A DNA stretch of 54,460 nt from Alphaproteobacteria bacterium. Lineage in GTDB: Bacteria > Pseudomonadota > Alphaproteobacteria > UBA2966. Each line of letters opens with the position of its first letter. Positions within the stretch are counted from its first letter, which is position 1. Positions 45,101-54,329 of the stretch are shown piece after piece. Made by a program: the position numbers and the translations under genes. The DNA lies in the NCBI GenBank assembly GCA_018650465.1, contig JABIFY010000057.1, positions 1 through 54,460 on the forward strand, read 5' to 3'. The notes beneath the pieces were generated by a model. The model saw nothing but the letters and a program-made list of their open reading frames with translations, made no database searches and was not told where the DNA came from.

Positions 45101-45757
45101 TTAATCGAAGCGTTGTTCTTTCCAGGGGTCGCCATCGTTGTGATAACCACGGTCTTCCCAAAACCCGTATTTGTCTTTGTCGACAAATTCCAGGCGTTTC
45201 AGCCATTTTGAGGACTTCCAGAAATATTTGGCCGGGATCACCAGACGCATGGGCGCGCCATGTTCACGTGTCAGCCAGTCCCCTTCCCAACTGTGGGCTA
45301 GCATGACATCTTTTTGGGCGAAGACGTCCAGCGGCACATTGGTGGTGTAGCCATCGTGGCAATGCTGGATGATATGGGTGGCACCGGCGGCAGGCTTGAT
45401 CAAATCGAGCACATGCAAGGCCGAAACCCCGTCCCAGCGATTATCATAACGTGACCAGGTGGTGACACAGTGAATGTCCGTGATGAAGCTGGATTGCGGC
45501 AAGGCCATGAACTGCTCCCAGTCCCATTTGACCGGATTGTCGACCAGACCGTCGATTGTCAGATTCCAGTCTTTTTCCGGAATATAGGGCTGAATGCCCA
45601 GATCCAGTACAGGCCAGTTTTGCACCAGGTGCTGGCCAGGGGGTAAACGAACGCCATCGCCATGTCTAACCTTGCCAGGTATTTTGCCATCACGCGCCCA
45701 TTTTTCCTTGGTCGCGATCAGTTTTTCCTTGATCTTGCCGGTAATGCCGTCGGTCAT
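45101..45757 (-). CDS. Sulfite oxidase-like molybdopterin oxidoreductase
   Basis: 218 residues with the sulfite oxidase Moco fold. The ligating Cys is in ITDIHCVTTWSRYDN, and NLTIDGLVDNPVKW and HGAPMRLVIPAKYFWKSSKWLKRLEF (final family motif) flank it. There is no Tat or Sec signal, so it is probably cytoplasmic, unlike MsrP/YedY, and no heme partner is adjacent. ATG 45757 has AGAGGAAG just upstream, which decides it over ATG 45772. Substrate unknown. Confidence 0.9.
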   Translation of the reverse strand: MTDGITGKIKEKLIATKEKWARDGKIPGKVRHGDGVRLPPGQHLVQNWPVLDLGIQPYIPEKDWNLTIDGLVDNPVKWDWEQFMALPQSSFITDIHCVTTWSRYDNRWDGVSALHVLDLIKPAAGATHIIQHCHDGYTTNVPLDVFAQKDVMLAHSWEGDWLTREHGAPMRLVIPAKYFWKSSKWLKRLEFVDKDKYGFWEDRGYHNDGDPWKEQRFD

Positions 45758-45783
45758 GATCTTCCTCTGCATTCTGGTGTCAG

Positions 45784-46263
45784 CTAACCCTTGTCCCGCA
45801 TGAGTCGGGCCTTGTCGCGATTCCAGTCACGATCTTTATCTGCGGCCCGCTTGTCATGCATCTTTTTACCCTTGGCGATGCCCAGTTCCACTTTCGCAAT
45901 GCCGCGTTCATTAAAGTAGATCGAAAGCGGCACAACGGTAATGCCGGTGCGGTTTTTGTGGCCCACATAATTTGCTAACTGCTTTTTATGCAGCAGTAAC
46001 TTTCGTGGACGCAGGGGACTGTCCGCCTGAAAGGCAGTGGCCGGACCATAGGGTGGAATATGGGCATTCATCAAAAAAAGATCGCCATCCCGGTCGCTGG
46101 CAAAGGCTTCACCAATGGAAGCACTGCCCAGACGCAGAGATTTAACCTCCGGTCCGGTCAGCATGATCCCGGCTTCGACAGTGTCAGTGATAAAATAGTT
46201 GTGGCGAGCCTTGCGGTTAACGGCCACTGCGCGAGGGCCGTCCCCCTTTTTCTTTTTCGCCAT
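45784..46263 (-). CDS. smpB: SsrA-binding protein SmpB
   Basis: 159 residues: [31 protein letters not shown] (core N-R-K-A-R-H-N-Y, then G-x-E-V-K-S-L-R), [22 protein letters not shown], and a basic C-terminal tail [20 protein letters not shown]. It partners tmRNA in ribosome rescue. 14 bases after dapA. No ssrA gene in the window. Confidence 0.97.
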   Translation of the reverse strand: MAKKKKGDGPRAVAVNRKARHNYFITDTVEAGIMLTGPEVKSLRLGSASIGEAFASDRDGDLFLMNAHIPPYGPATAFQADSPLRPRKLLLHKKQLANYVGHKNRTGITVVPLSIYFNERGIAKVELGIAKGKKMHDKRAADKDRDWNRDKARLMRDKG

Positions 46264-46277
46264 CAGACAAAATGTCC

Positions 46278-47153
46278 CTAGTTGAGCAAGCCGGCCGACT
46301 TCATGGCCACTTCAACCTGCTTTTTGGTTGCATCGGCGATCTCAACCATGGGCAGACGCAATTCACCAGTCGATCTACCCAGTAAACTAGTCGCATATTT
46401 GACAGGACCCGGGCTGGTTTCACTGAACAAGGCAATGTGGACTGGCAAAAGGCGGTCCTGGATGGCCAAAGCGGCAGCATAATCGCCAGCATCGCATGCG
46501 ACATGCATCTCAGTCAGCAGACGAGGGGCAATATTGGCTGTTACGGAAATACAGCCGTGTCCGCCATGGGCGCGAAAACCCAATGCAATGCTGTCTTCGC
46601 CCGTTAACTGGCAAAAATCTGATCCCATCAACATCCGCGCGGCACTTGCCCGCTCGAGACTGCCTGTCGCGTCTTTGACACCAACGATGTTTGGTAATTT
46701 GAATAACTCGCTCATGGTCTCCAGGGACATACTCACGACGGACCGACTTGGAACGTTATAAATAATGATTGGAATATTGATCGAATCATTGATCGCCTTG
46801 AAATGGGCATACATGCCAGCCTGGGTCGGCTTGTTGTAATACGGCATCACGATCAGAACCGCATCAGCCCCCGCTTTTTCAGCGTGCTGGGACAAATCAA
46901 CGGCTTCGGCTGTGTTATTGGATCCGGCACCTGCAATAACCGGCACCCTGCCATTGGTGGCCTCGACACACAACTCAACAACTCGTTTGTGTTCGTCATG
47001 GCTCAGCGTTGGCGATTCACCGGTCGTGCCGCAGGGCACCAAGCCGCTGCTGCCCTCGGAAATTTGCCAATCACAAAAGGCCTGAAAGCCTTTTTCATCC
47101 AAAGCGCCATCAATAAATGGCGTAATCAGCGCTGGAATTGAACCCGAAAACAT
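46278..47153 (-). CDS. dapA: 4-hydroxy-tetrahydrodipicolinate synthase
   Basis: 291 residues TIM barrel: [29 protein letters not shown] (Thr43/44), Tyr132 in IYNVPSR, Schiff-base Lys160 in IVGVKDATG. Commits aspartate semialdehyde to lysine/diaminopimelate synthesis. ATG 47153 with GGGACAGG upstream. Divergent from slt, a conserved alphaproteobacterial arrangement. Confidence 0.97.
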   Translation of the reverse strand: MFSGSIPALITPFIDGALDEKGFQAFCDWQISEGSSGLVPCGTTGESPTLSHDEHKRVVELCVEATNGRVPVIAGAGSNNTAEAVDLSQHAEKAGADAVLIVMPYYNKPTQAGMYAHFKAINDSINIPIIIYNVPSRSVVSMSLETMSELFKLPNIVGVKDATGSLERASAARMLMGSDFCQLTGEDSIALGFRAHGGHGCISVTANIAPRLLTEMHVACDAGDYAAALAIQDRLLPVHIALFSETSPGPVKYATSLLGRSTGELRLPMVEIADATKKQVEVAMKSAGLLN

Positions 47154-47190
47154 TGTCCTGTCCCTTACATCAAAGAATTCAACATAGTAT

Positions 47191-47211
47191 TTTCGGGCAA
47201 ACTACCCGAAA
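47191..47211. promoter_or_regulatory. Inverted repeat in the dapA-slt divergent region; slt -10 overlaps start
   Basis: TTTCGGG (47191-47197) and CCCGAAA (47205-47211) are perfect 7-bp arms with partly matching flanks (CATAGTA and ATCATAG). A perfect TATAAT at 47255-47260 overlaps the first slt ATG (47259), so transcription from it would begin near the second ATG (47268). Candidate operator/leaderless start; not proven. Confidence 0.4.
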
Positions 47212-47258
47212 TCATAGTGTTGCGGCAAGCATATGCCTGGATTAATTGAACGTATATA

Positions 47259-49313
47259 ATGTCAGACATGATCATCCCCCGCCTACCCTTACTGCTTTTT
47301 GTGGCAGCGATAACCTTTGCCGTGCCTGCCGTCGGCAATGAAGGTGTGGTCGGCAACGTAAATTCAGTTGTGACGGCCAGCAGCGATATTAAGACGGCCA
47401 GGTACAATACGCGGCTTTCAGCCCGTGATCTGAAACGCTACCGGGGTGCTTTTGCTGCCGCCAAAACCCATAACTGGAAATCCGCCCACCGCCAGGCAGA
47501 CCTCGCGAGCAACAGACTGCCTGCCAAGATTATTCGCTGGCTGGAATACAGGCGTACCGGTGCCAATGTCAGCTTCACGGCGCTGACAAAATTCATCCGC
47601 GATAACCCGGATTGGCCGCTGCAACATACTTTGCGCAAAAATGCCGAATATGCTCTCACCGGCAAAACACCCGATGCAGCCGTCGAGAGCTGGTTCAGGG
47701 ATCATGAGCCTTTGACCGGTGATGGCCTGCTGCGTCTGGCCGAAATGGCTTTGGCCCGAGGTAAAAAAAACGAGGGTCTTTCTTTGTTGCGCCGGGCTTG
47801 GGTGGAAGGAAGATTTCCAGGTAAGAGAGAACGTTCCATCTTGCGCAAACATCGAAAGAACCTGACAAAGAAGGATCACGCAGATCGCTTGGCCAGGTTG
47901 TTATGGGATCGCCAGCGCCGGGGTGCCCGGCGCATGATGCGCAGGGTCGACAAGGGCCACCGTGCCCTCGCCTTTGCCCGCCTTGCCTTGATGGAATTTG
48001 CTGGTGGCGTCGATGGTGCCATAGCACGTGTGCCGGAAGAATTACGGGACGATCCGGGACTGGTTTATGAACGGGTGCGCTGGCGTCGACGCAAGAACAA
48101 ATCGCTGGATGCAGCCGAGATGTTATTGCCGCCATCCATCGCCATCACGACCGCTGGTCCAAGACCTAAAAAATGGTGGCTGGAACGCCATATTTTGACG
48201 CGGCGATTACTGGCAAAGGACCGCCCTTCTGATGCTTATATCCTGGCGCGAGATCATGCCCAGACGGACCGGGGTGCAGTTGCTGAGGCTGAATGGCTGG
48301 CTGGCTGGATTGCCTTGAAAAAATTGCGTCGCCCCGAAATAGCCGCCGGTCATTTCCGAACGATATACAAAACCGTCCGCTTCCCTGTCAGCCAGGCCAA
48401 GGGTGCTTATTGGCTGGCCCGAGCCATGGAATTGCAGGGCAAGAGTGAACAGGCCCGCGAATGGTACGAAAATGCAGCGCGCCATCCGATGACTTATTAT
48501 GGTCACTTGGCTGTCCTTGCATTGGGGACAACGCAGACCACCAGTCTTGCACGTGATCCGCAGCCTGATGAGGCGCAATCCCTGAAGTTCGATCAGCAAG
48601 AACTTGTCGTGGCCGTTCGTCTACTTCACAAACTGAAGGAGAAGGACCAGATCCGCCCCTTTCTGACTGCCCTTGCCGACAATGCCAGCGATCCTGCGGA
48701 ATATAAACTGGTTGTCGATCTGGCCCGCGAAGTGGGCCGCAAAGACCGGGCTGTGGCTACTGCTAAACGCGCTGCCCGTTCAGGGGTGCTAATTGGCACA
48801 GCAAACTTTCCTGTGACAGATTACACCGGCCATCCCAACGTCGAAAAAGCGCTACAACTCGCCGTCACTCGCCAGGAAAGTCAGTTCGACATCAAGGCCC
48901 ACAGCCATGCCGGTGCTCTTGGGCTTATGCAGCTGATGCCCGCCACGGCCAAGTATGTCGCCCGCAAACATCGATGGCGTTACAGCAAGACCCGTCTGAC
49001 CCGTGATCCCGATTACAACAGTCGTCTCGGCACGGCTTATCTCGCTGAGTTACTTAAGATATATAAGGGTTCCTACATCATGGCACTGGCTGCCTATAAC
49101 GCCGGTACACCCCGGGTAAGAAGATGGGTGCGCGACTATGGTGACCCGCGCAAGCCTGATGTGGACCCTATTGACTGGGTCGAAATGATCTCTATTTCTG
49201 AAACCCGAAATTACGTCCAGCGTATCATGGAGGGTTTACAGGTCTATCGCCAAAGGCTGGCAGGATTTGACCAAAAAACCAGACTTGCTTTGTTACGCGA
49301 CCTGAACAGATAA
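47259..49313 (+). CDS. Soluble lytic murein transglycosylase
   Basis: 684 residues: signal peptide (LPLLLFVAAITFAVPAVGN), a long helical superhelix (about 60-500) with many Arg/Lys, then a C-terminal SLT domain. Catalytic Glu540 is in TRQESQFDIKAHSHAGALGLMQLMPATA (abridged core Q-E-S-Q-F, then G-L-M-Q-L-M-P-A-T-A), followed by LAAYNAGTPRVRRWV and ETRNYVQRI. Cleaves peptidoglycan to anhydromuropeptides in the periplasm. Starts at ATG 47259 or 47268; the latter fits a leaderless transcript. Confidence 0.95.
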   Translation: MSDMIIPRLPLLLFVAAITFAVPAVGNEGVVGNVNSVVTASSDIKTARYNTRLSARDLKRYRGAFAAAKTHNWKSAHRQADLASNRLPAKIIRWLEYRRTGANVSFTALTKFIRDNPDWPLQHTLRKNAEYALTGKTPDAAVESWFRDHEPLTGDGLLRLAEMALARGKKNEGLSLLRRAWVEGRFPGKRERSILRKHRKNLTKKDHADRLARLLWDRQRRGARRMMRRVDKGHRALAFARLALMEFAGGVDGAIARVPEELRDDPGLVYERVRWRRRKNKSLDAAEMLLPPSIAITTAGPRPKKWWLERHILTRRLLAKDRPSDAYILARDHAQTDRGAVAEAEWLAGWIALKKLRRPEIAAGHFRTIYKTVRFPVSQAKGAYWLARAMELQGKSEQAREWYENAARHPMTYYGHLAVLALGTTQTTSLARDPQPDEAQSLKFDQQELVVAVRLLHKLKEKDQIRPFLTALADNASDPAEYKLVVDLAREVGRKDRAVATAKRAARSGVLIGTANFPVTDYTGHPNVEKALQLAVTRQESQFDIKAHSHAGALGLMQLMPATAKYVARKHRWRYSKTRLTRDPDYNSRLGTAYLAELLKIYKGSYIMALAAYNAGTPRVRRWVRDYGDPRKPDVDPIDWVEMISISETRNYVQRIMEGLQVYRQRLAGFDQKTRLALLRDLNR

Positions 49314-49343
49314 ACAGCTGACACCAAACGGGGAAACAGTTAA

Positions 49344-50033
49344 ATGAACGCCAAACTAGAGAACATCTCGGCCTGCGTTTTTGATGCGTACGGAACACTA
49401 TTTGATGTCAATGCCGCGGCAGCCCATTGCGCCGATGACCTGGGTGATAAATGGCAACCGCTGGCAGACATCTGGCGGACCAAGCAATTGCAATATACCT
49501 GGCTTCGATCCCTGATGAAGCGGCATGTGGATTTCTGGCAACTGACAACTGATGCCCTTGATTATGCCCTGGACACCGTTGGTGTCAGTGATCCGGCCCT
49601 GCGGCAAAAACTTCTGGACCTATATTTACAGCTGGATGCCTATGTGGAAGTCAAGGATGTGCTGACCGCCTTGAAGGATGCCGGTCTGAAAACAGCAATC
49701 CTGTCTAACGGCTCCCCTGACATGTTGACGTCTGCCGTCCAGAATGCGGGTCTCGACAAATTGCTGGATGTCAGTTTGTCAGTTGAGGACGTCGGTATCT
49801 ACAAACCTGACCCGTCCGTCTACCAGATGGCCCTGGATCATTTTTCGATCACCCCACAAGAAGTATCATTTCAATCTTCCAACGCGTGGGATGCCGCTGG
49901 GGCCGCGACATTTGGTTTTCGGGTTGTCTGGGTCAACCGTTTTGACCAGGCACCTGAACGCCTGCCGGACCAACCCGATTTCGAAGTAAAAACACTGTCT
50001 GAGTTACCTGGAATTCTTGGTATCACTGCATGA
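49344..50033 (+). CDS. HAD type II 2-haloacid dehalogenase
   Basis: 229 residues. The nucleophile Asp14 is in VFDAYGTLFDVNAA; AILSNGSPDML is HAD motif II and YKPDPSVYQMALD carries the motif III Lys. The type II haloacid dehalogenase marker WRTKQLQYTWLRSLM follows. Hydrolyses 2-halo acids with inversion by family precedent; substrate here not known. Upstream GGGGAAAC ribosome site. First of three overlapping genes. Confidence 0.9.
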   Translation: MNAKLENISACVFDAYGTLFDVNAAAAHCADDLGDKWQPLADIWRTKQLQYTWLRSLMKRHVDFWQLTTDALDYALDTVGVSDPALRQKLLDLYLQLDAYVEVKDVLTALKDAGLKTAILSNGSPDMLTSAVQNAGLDKLLDVSLSVEDVGIYKPDPSVYQMALDHFSITPQEVSFQSSNAWDAAGAATFGFRVVWVNRFDQAPERLPDQPDFEVKTLSELPGILGITA

Positions 50034-50917
50034 CTGCTCCTGAAATACAGGCGAGTTATAATGCAGATGGCTACCGACTGAAACACTATGCGGCAAGTGA
50101 TGGCCTAAGACTTTCCTGGCGCGATTACGGGGAGCTTTTGTTCGATAAAGTGCCCATCGTCTGCCTCGCAGGACTAACACGAAATTCTGTTGATTTCCAT
50201 GAACTGGCTATGCATTTGAATGCAGCCGGACACCGTGTCATTGCGCCAGACTATCGAGGTCGTGGCCGGTCATCCTATGATCCGGACTGGCGCAACTATA
50301 ACCCCGTTACCCATCTTGGGGATGTCGATGCCTTACTGACGGTTTTGAATTTACACAAGGTCGTGATGATCGGCACATCCTTTGGTGGATTGTTGAGCAT
50401 GGTGTTGTCGGTTACCCGGCCCACTATATTAGCGGGTGTCATTCTGAATGACGTCGGGCCGGAAATTGATCCCAACGGCCTGGCACGAATTGCCGGATAC
50501 GTAGGTGCAAAGGTTGAATTCAGCGACTGGAATGAGGTCGCGCGTCGCATGATGCATTCTTACAGTGCCGCCTATCCTGATTTCACGGACGAAGACTGGA
50601 TGCGCGTGGCCCGCACCAGTTACCAAATCAACCACGACGGCATGATCGTTCCAGATTATGATCTCGCTCTGGGTAAAGCCTTGGCGGAGGCAGGTGGAAG
50701 CCCCGACATGTGGCCCTATTTTGCGGCCCTGCAATCCATACCCATACTTGGCATTCGTGGTGCCCTTTCCGACATCCTCAGCGCTGAAACCTTTCAGCGC
50801 ATGCAGGAAACCAATAAAGCTATGATTGCACTTGTCGTCCCCAATCGTGGTCACACCCCGGAACTCACTGAACCCCTTTGTCTGGAGGCCATTGATGAGT
50901 TTATCGCCAAACTCTGA
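50030..50917 (+). CDS. Alpha/beta hydrolase
   Basis: 295 residues, ATG overlaps the HAD stop by four bases. Motifs: oxyanion/N-terminal VCLAGLTRNSVDF, PDYRGRGRSSYDPDW, nucleophile Ser in MIGTSFGGLLSMVL (G-T-S-F-G-G), and His in VVPNRGHTPELTEP. It resembles haloalkane/epoxide-hydrolase-class proteins more than lipases; exact reaction unknown. Its end overlaps the next gene by 23 bases. Confidence 0.88.
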   Translation: MTAPEIQASYNADGYRLKHYAASDGLRLSWRDYGELLFDKVPIVCLAGLTRNSVDFHELAMHLNAAGHRVIAPDYRGRGRSSYDPDWRNYNPVTHLGDVDALLTVLNLHKVVMIGTSFGGLLSMVLSVTRPTILAGVILNDVGPEIDPNGLARIAGYVGAKVEFSDWNEVARRMMHSYSAAYPDFTDEDWMRVARTSYQINHDGMIVPDYDLALGKALAEAGGSPDMWPYFAALQSIPILGIRGALSDILSAETFQRMQETNKAMIALVVPNRGHTPELTEPLCLEAIDEFIAKL

Positions 50918-51908
50918 CAACCCCATATTTGTCCCGACTGTCGACGACGTGCACAGTGCGGCACATCAGCTGTCCGGTCTGGCCGTCCGCACCCCTTTGC
51001 TGGAGTCGCAATTGCTGAACGAGCGTGTTGGTGGGAGAGTTCTCATCAAAGCGGAAGTCCTGCAACGCACCGGATCATTCAAATTCAGGGGTGCCTACAA
51101 CCATATCAGTCGATTGAACGAAGCAAGTTTAAAGGCTGGCATCGTCGCGTATTCTTCAGGCAATCATGCCCAGGGCGTTGCGTTGGCAGCCCGCATGAAC
51201 AATTCTTCAGCGACCATTATCATGCCCGTCGACGCGCCCGAACTGAAGATCGCCAACACCAAAAAGTTTGGCGCGGAGGTTATCACTTACGACCGTTTTG
51301 GGGGAAACCGTGAGGCAATCGGTGAAGAGTTTTCCCGTAAAACCGGGGCTCATTTGGTTAAGCCTTATGACGACCCATGGGTCATTGCAGGTCAGGGAAC
51401 TGTCGGCCTTGAAATAGCGGAACAGTGCAAGGCTCAAAACATCGCGCCAGATGCCTTGCTTGCCCCCGCCGGTGGCGGTGGCCTGATCGCCGGGACATCA
51501 CTGGCCTTGTCGGCCGATTTTCCAGGCACATTAATCCATTCCTGCGAACCCGCAGGGTTTGACGACACAATGCGTTCACTGCTATCAGGAACACGGGTGA
51601 AAAATCAACCCGGCGGCAGCAGCATTTGCGACGCTATTGTGACACCAATGCCAGGTGAGTTGACCTTCGAAATCAACAACCGATTGCTTGCTGGCGGGTT
51701 TGCTGTCACGGATGAAGAAGTAGAATTTGCTATGGCGGTGGCCTTCCTGGACCTCAAGATAGTTGTTGAACCTGGTGGCGCTGTCGCCTTGGCCGCAATT
51801 CTTGCCGGCAAATATTCAGCAAAAGGAAAAACTGTTGTCGCCATAACGTCCGGTGGTAATGTCGACGCTGGCGCATTTGCGAAAGTTTTAGCTAAATACA
51901 AGACCTGA
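50895..51908 (+). CDS. Threonine/serine dehydratase (PLP-dependent)
   Basis: 337 residues of fold-type II PLP enzymes: PLP Lys in EVLQRTGSFKFRGAYNHI, YSSGNHAQGVALAA, PAGGGGLIAG, and VEPGGAVALAAIL. No C-terminal ACT regulatory domain, so it is the catabolic (TdcB-like) short type that converts threonine to 2-oxobutyrate. ATG 50895 chosen, overlapping the hydrolase. The three-gene overlap suggests a common transcript, though the biochemical link is not evident. Confidence 0.92.
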   Translation: MSLSPNSDNPIFVPTVDDVHSAAHQLSGLAVRTPLLESQLLNERVGGRVLIKAEVLQRTGSFKFRGAYNHISRLNEASLKAGIVAYSSGNHAQGVALAARMNNSSATIIMPVDAPELKIANTKKFGAEVITYDRFGGNREAIGEEFSRKTGAHLVKPYDDPWVIAGQGTVGLEIAEQCKAQNIAPDALLAPAGGGGLIAGTSLALSADFPGTLIHSCEPAGFDDTMRSLLSGTRVKNQPGGSSICDAIVTPMPGELTFEINNRLLAGGFAVTDEEVEFAMAVAFLDLKIVVEPGGAVALAAILAGKYSAKGKTVVAITSGGNVDAGAFAKVLAKYKT

Positions 51909-51933
51909 ACATTCTGCTGACCGAAAGCCAAAC

Positions 51934-52832
51934 ATGAAAAATTTCTCGCGAAAACTCTACCATTTTTAATTATTCTTGGTTTGTCATCTCCCGCAATTAC
52001 CGAACCAGTCCAGAATGTCAGCGGTGATACAATCCTGACCGGTAACCTGCTTCTGGCAGATGGAAAAAGCATGTTGGATGGCATTGCCTTGATCACGCAC
52101 GGCACCCTCGCCCACAGCAGCATGGAGATCATAAAGTCTCTGCAGGAAAATTTACAAACCGCGGACCATTCATCCCTGGCGATAAATCTCTCGCTGGCGG
52201 ATGCGGAACGGGAATTCATGTATGACTGCAAGGTTCCACATCGTCATCGCCATCAAGATGCTGTTATGGAAATTGAATCATGGGTTGGATGGCTCAAGGA
52301 AAAGGGTGCGACATCGGTGACAGTCATCGGTCACTCTCGTGGTGGCAACCAGACAGCGTGGTACGCAACAGAGCGCATTTCCGAAGCTGTCGATAAAGTG
52401 GTTTTAATTGCACCGGCAACATGGTCAAAAACTGCTGCCAGCCAAGCCTACGAAAGCCGATACAAGGTTTCCCTGGCCACACATATGGAAAAGGCCGATA
52501 ACCTGGTGCGGGACGGGCAAGGCGGCAGCATCATGTCACCGGTCGGCTTTTTGTATTGTGCGCAAGCTGACGTCACGGCTGATAGCTTTCTTGCTTACTA
52601 CCGACCAGACAAACGATTTAATACGCCTGATCTGCTGGCAGATATCCCAAGACCAACCCTGGTCGTGGCCGCAAGTGATGACAAAGTGATACGCGATCTT
52701 ATTTCACAAATTCAGAGTGGCCCATCTATGGACCACATCAAACTGGAAGTTGTGGACGGCGCCGGGCATTTTTTCAGGGATCTGTACGGCGAAGATCTCA
52801 GTGACTTGATTGTTGAATTTCTTGAAAACTAA
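51934..52832 (+). CDS. Secreted alpha/beta hydrolase with apparent one-base frameshift at the start
   Basis: From TTG 51981 the frame gives 283 residues with a serine-hydrolase core: ALITHGTLAHSSMEI near the N-terminus, nucleophile elbow VIGHSRGGNQTAW, VVAASDDKVIRD (acid), GAGHFFRD (His). Upstream in that frame lies FLAKTLPFLIILGLSSPAIT, a good signal peptide, but its ATG (51934) is out of frame: five A residues at 51937-51941 where six would give a continuous MKKFLAKTLP start. The gene is thus either translated from TTG 51981 without an export signal, frameshifted, or has a homopolymer error. Reaction unknown. Confidence 0.75.
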
Positions 52833-52844
52833 AATCGGGTTAGA

Positions 52845-52869
52845 GCAATTCCGTTTAAACCGGAATCGC
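52845..52869. repeat. Hairpin between convergent genes (GATTCCG/CGGAATC family)
   Basis: GCAATTCCG (52845-52853) and CGGAATCGC (52861-52869) pair 8 of 9, with TTTAAAC between; outer bases TTAGA/CCTAG extend it partially (11 of 14). It sits 12 bases after the hydrolase stop and just before the stop of the convergent gene (52871). No U-tract. Shares core with the rnc hairpin at 35765. Confidence 0.7.
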
Positions 52870-52870
52870 C

Positions 52871-53461
52871 CTAGCTTGAAGCGTCACACTGTACGTCGGT
52901 GAAGGTACCAAAGATTGTCGTCTTGCCACCAGTTGGGGAGCGACCCCATTCGACCCTCAAGCGCTTGACGACACGGGGTCCAAATGTTTCAAGGGCAATA
53001 TTGTAAAGTCGTTCTTCCGCTTCTGCATGGCCCACTTTTTTCTCGCGGACGCCAATTGGATTGTCATGTAGATCAAGCAAAAAAGCATCTGCCAGCTTGT
53101 AGCGGTTTTCACATACGATGGAGGCATGATCACGCGTGCGAAGCCACAAAATAATTGTGGCATGGTCATAGCTGATTATTTTTCGCCCGCGTACAATGGG
53201 TTGGGAAATCGACTCCATAACCACATCGCCCTTGGGTTTACTTGGAGCGATAACTCCCGCTGGCGGTTTTACAGGTGCCTTTGCGGCATCTTTTGCAGGC
53301 GCCTTTTTCTCTGTCTTATCGCTTGCTGCCAACGCCTGGTTTCCAGGTGCCACGACAACCAGCGACAATGCTGTACAGACAAGACCGGCAAGAAAATACT
53401 GCCGGAAAATCGTTCTGATAACTGACTCGAATTTCAGTAAGACTATTTGAATAGTTTGCAT
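52871..53461 (-). CDS. Secreted/anchored protein with FliL-like pattern
   Basis: 196 residues: N-terminal hydrophobic stretch (about 23-43, YFLAGLVCTALSLVVVAPGN), cleavable or anchoring; a Lys/Ala/Pro-rich linker; then a domain RGRKIISYDHATIILWLRTRDHASIVCENRYKLADAFLLDLHDNP. That line is abridged in function to: strand - D-A-x-L-x-D-L-H - helix with LYNIALETFGPRVVKRLRVEWG. The same order occurs in the protein at 12882. No enzyme residue is obvious. ATG 53461 is preferred over TTG 53485. Downstream of the HD-GYP remnant, same strand, 96-base gap. Confidence 0.72.
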   Translation of the reverse strand: MQTIQIVLLKFESVIRTIFRQYFLAGLVCTALSLVVVAPGNQALAASDKTEKKAPAKDAAKAPVKPPAGVIAPSKPKGDVVMESISQPIVRGRKIISYDHATIILWLRTRDHASIVCENRYKLADAFLLDLHDNPIGVREKKVGHAEAEERLYNIALETFGPRVVKRLRVEWGRSPTGGKTTIFGTFTDVQCDASS

Positions 53462-53557
53462 GTTGCTCTGCCCTGTCCGGAACAAGGTCTCATTCGTTCA
53501 TTTCGCAAAGCTTGATCATACAGACAAAATGTTGCTGAAGCGAATGAACAATATGGG

Positions 53558-54329
53558 TTATTTGTCAGACCAGCGTTCTTTGATTTCCATGATCTTGTCT
53601 GTAATCCCGAGAAACAACTCAAGCAATTCCGGATCGAACTTAATACCCGATTGTTCCCGCATAAATCCGACAGCCTCATCAAAAGTCCAAGCCTTTTTGT
53701 AGGGTCGATCAGAAAGCAAAGCATCAAATACGTCGCAGATTGCCGTAATTCGACCCTCGACCGGTATTTCTTCACCGGCCAGGCCGTTTGGGTAGCCACT
53801 GCCGTCATAATTCTCGTGATGGGTTAAAGCAACCGTCTGGGCCATCCGCATCAAATCAGAGTCACCTTCGGAAAGTATTTCTCCACCGATGATGCTATGG
53901 CTTTTCATTATTTCCCATTCATCCGCATCCAGTTTGCCGGGCTTCAGCAGAACGGCATCCGGGATTCCTATTTTGCCAACGTCATGCATCGGGCTTGCGT
54001 TCAGAATCACACTGACTTTCTCTGGTGACATCCCTGCCTTCAACGCCAGTTGTTCACAATATTTGCTCATGCGAATGACGTGAAATCCGGTTTCGTTATC
54101 TTTGTACTCTGCGGCCCGACCCAAACGCCGGATTACATCCAGTCGTGTTTCTTCAATATCTCGCGTTCGTTCCTGTACCTTGCCTTCCAGTTCCTTGTTG
54201 TGATCCCGAATTTTGTTGTGCATTAATCGAACGTCAAGGATATTGTAAATCCGGTTCAGGGCCTCGGCCTGTTCAAACGGTTTGTTGAGAAAATCCTTTG
54301 CCCCTTCGGCCAATGCCCTGTTGGTCGGC
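53558..54329 (-). pseudogene. HD-GYP response regulator, N-terminal receiver domain removed by IS insertion
   Basis: About 255 residues remain: the tail of a receiver domain (RALAEGAKDFLNKPFEQAEALNRI, containing the conserved Lys before Pro), a coiled linker, then an intact HD-GYP domain (ASPMHDVGKIGIPDAVLLKPG, THHENYDGSGYPNGL). HD-GYP proteins hydrolyse cyclic di-GMP under control of the phosphorylated receiver. Upstream of codon 'N-R-A-L' the frame reads directly into the IS element end, so most of the receiver is missing. The phosphodiesterase part may still be expressed from a TTG at 54313, but this needs testing. Confidence 0.85.

Noticed and set aside
50030-51908. Considered the HAD-hydrolase-dehydratase run as a novel haloacid pathway
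   Set aside because: The overlaps show co-transcription, but nothing in the sequence links the three reactions; these families are common and often co-located by chance.
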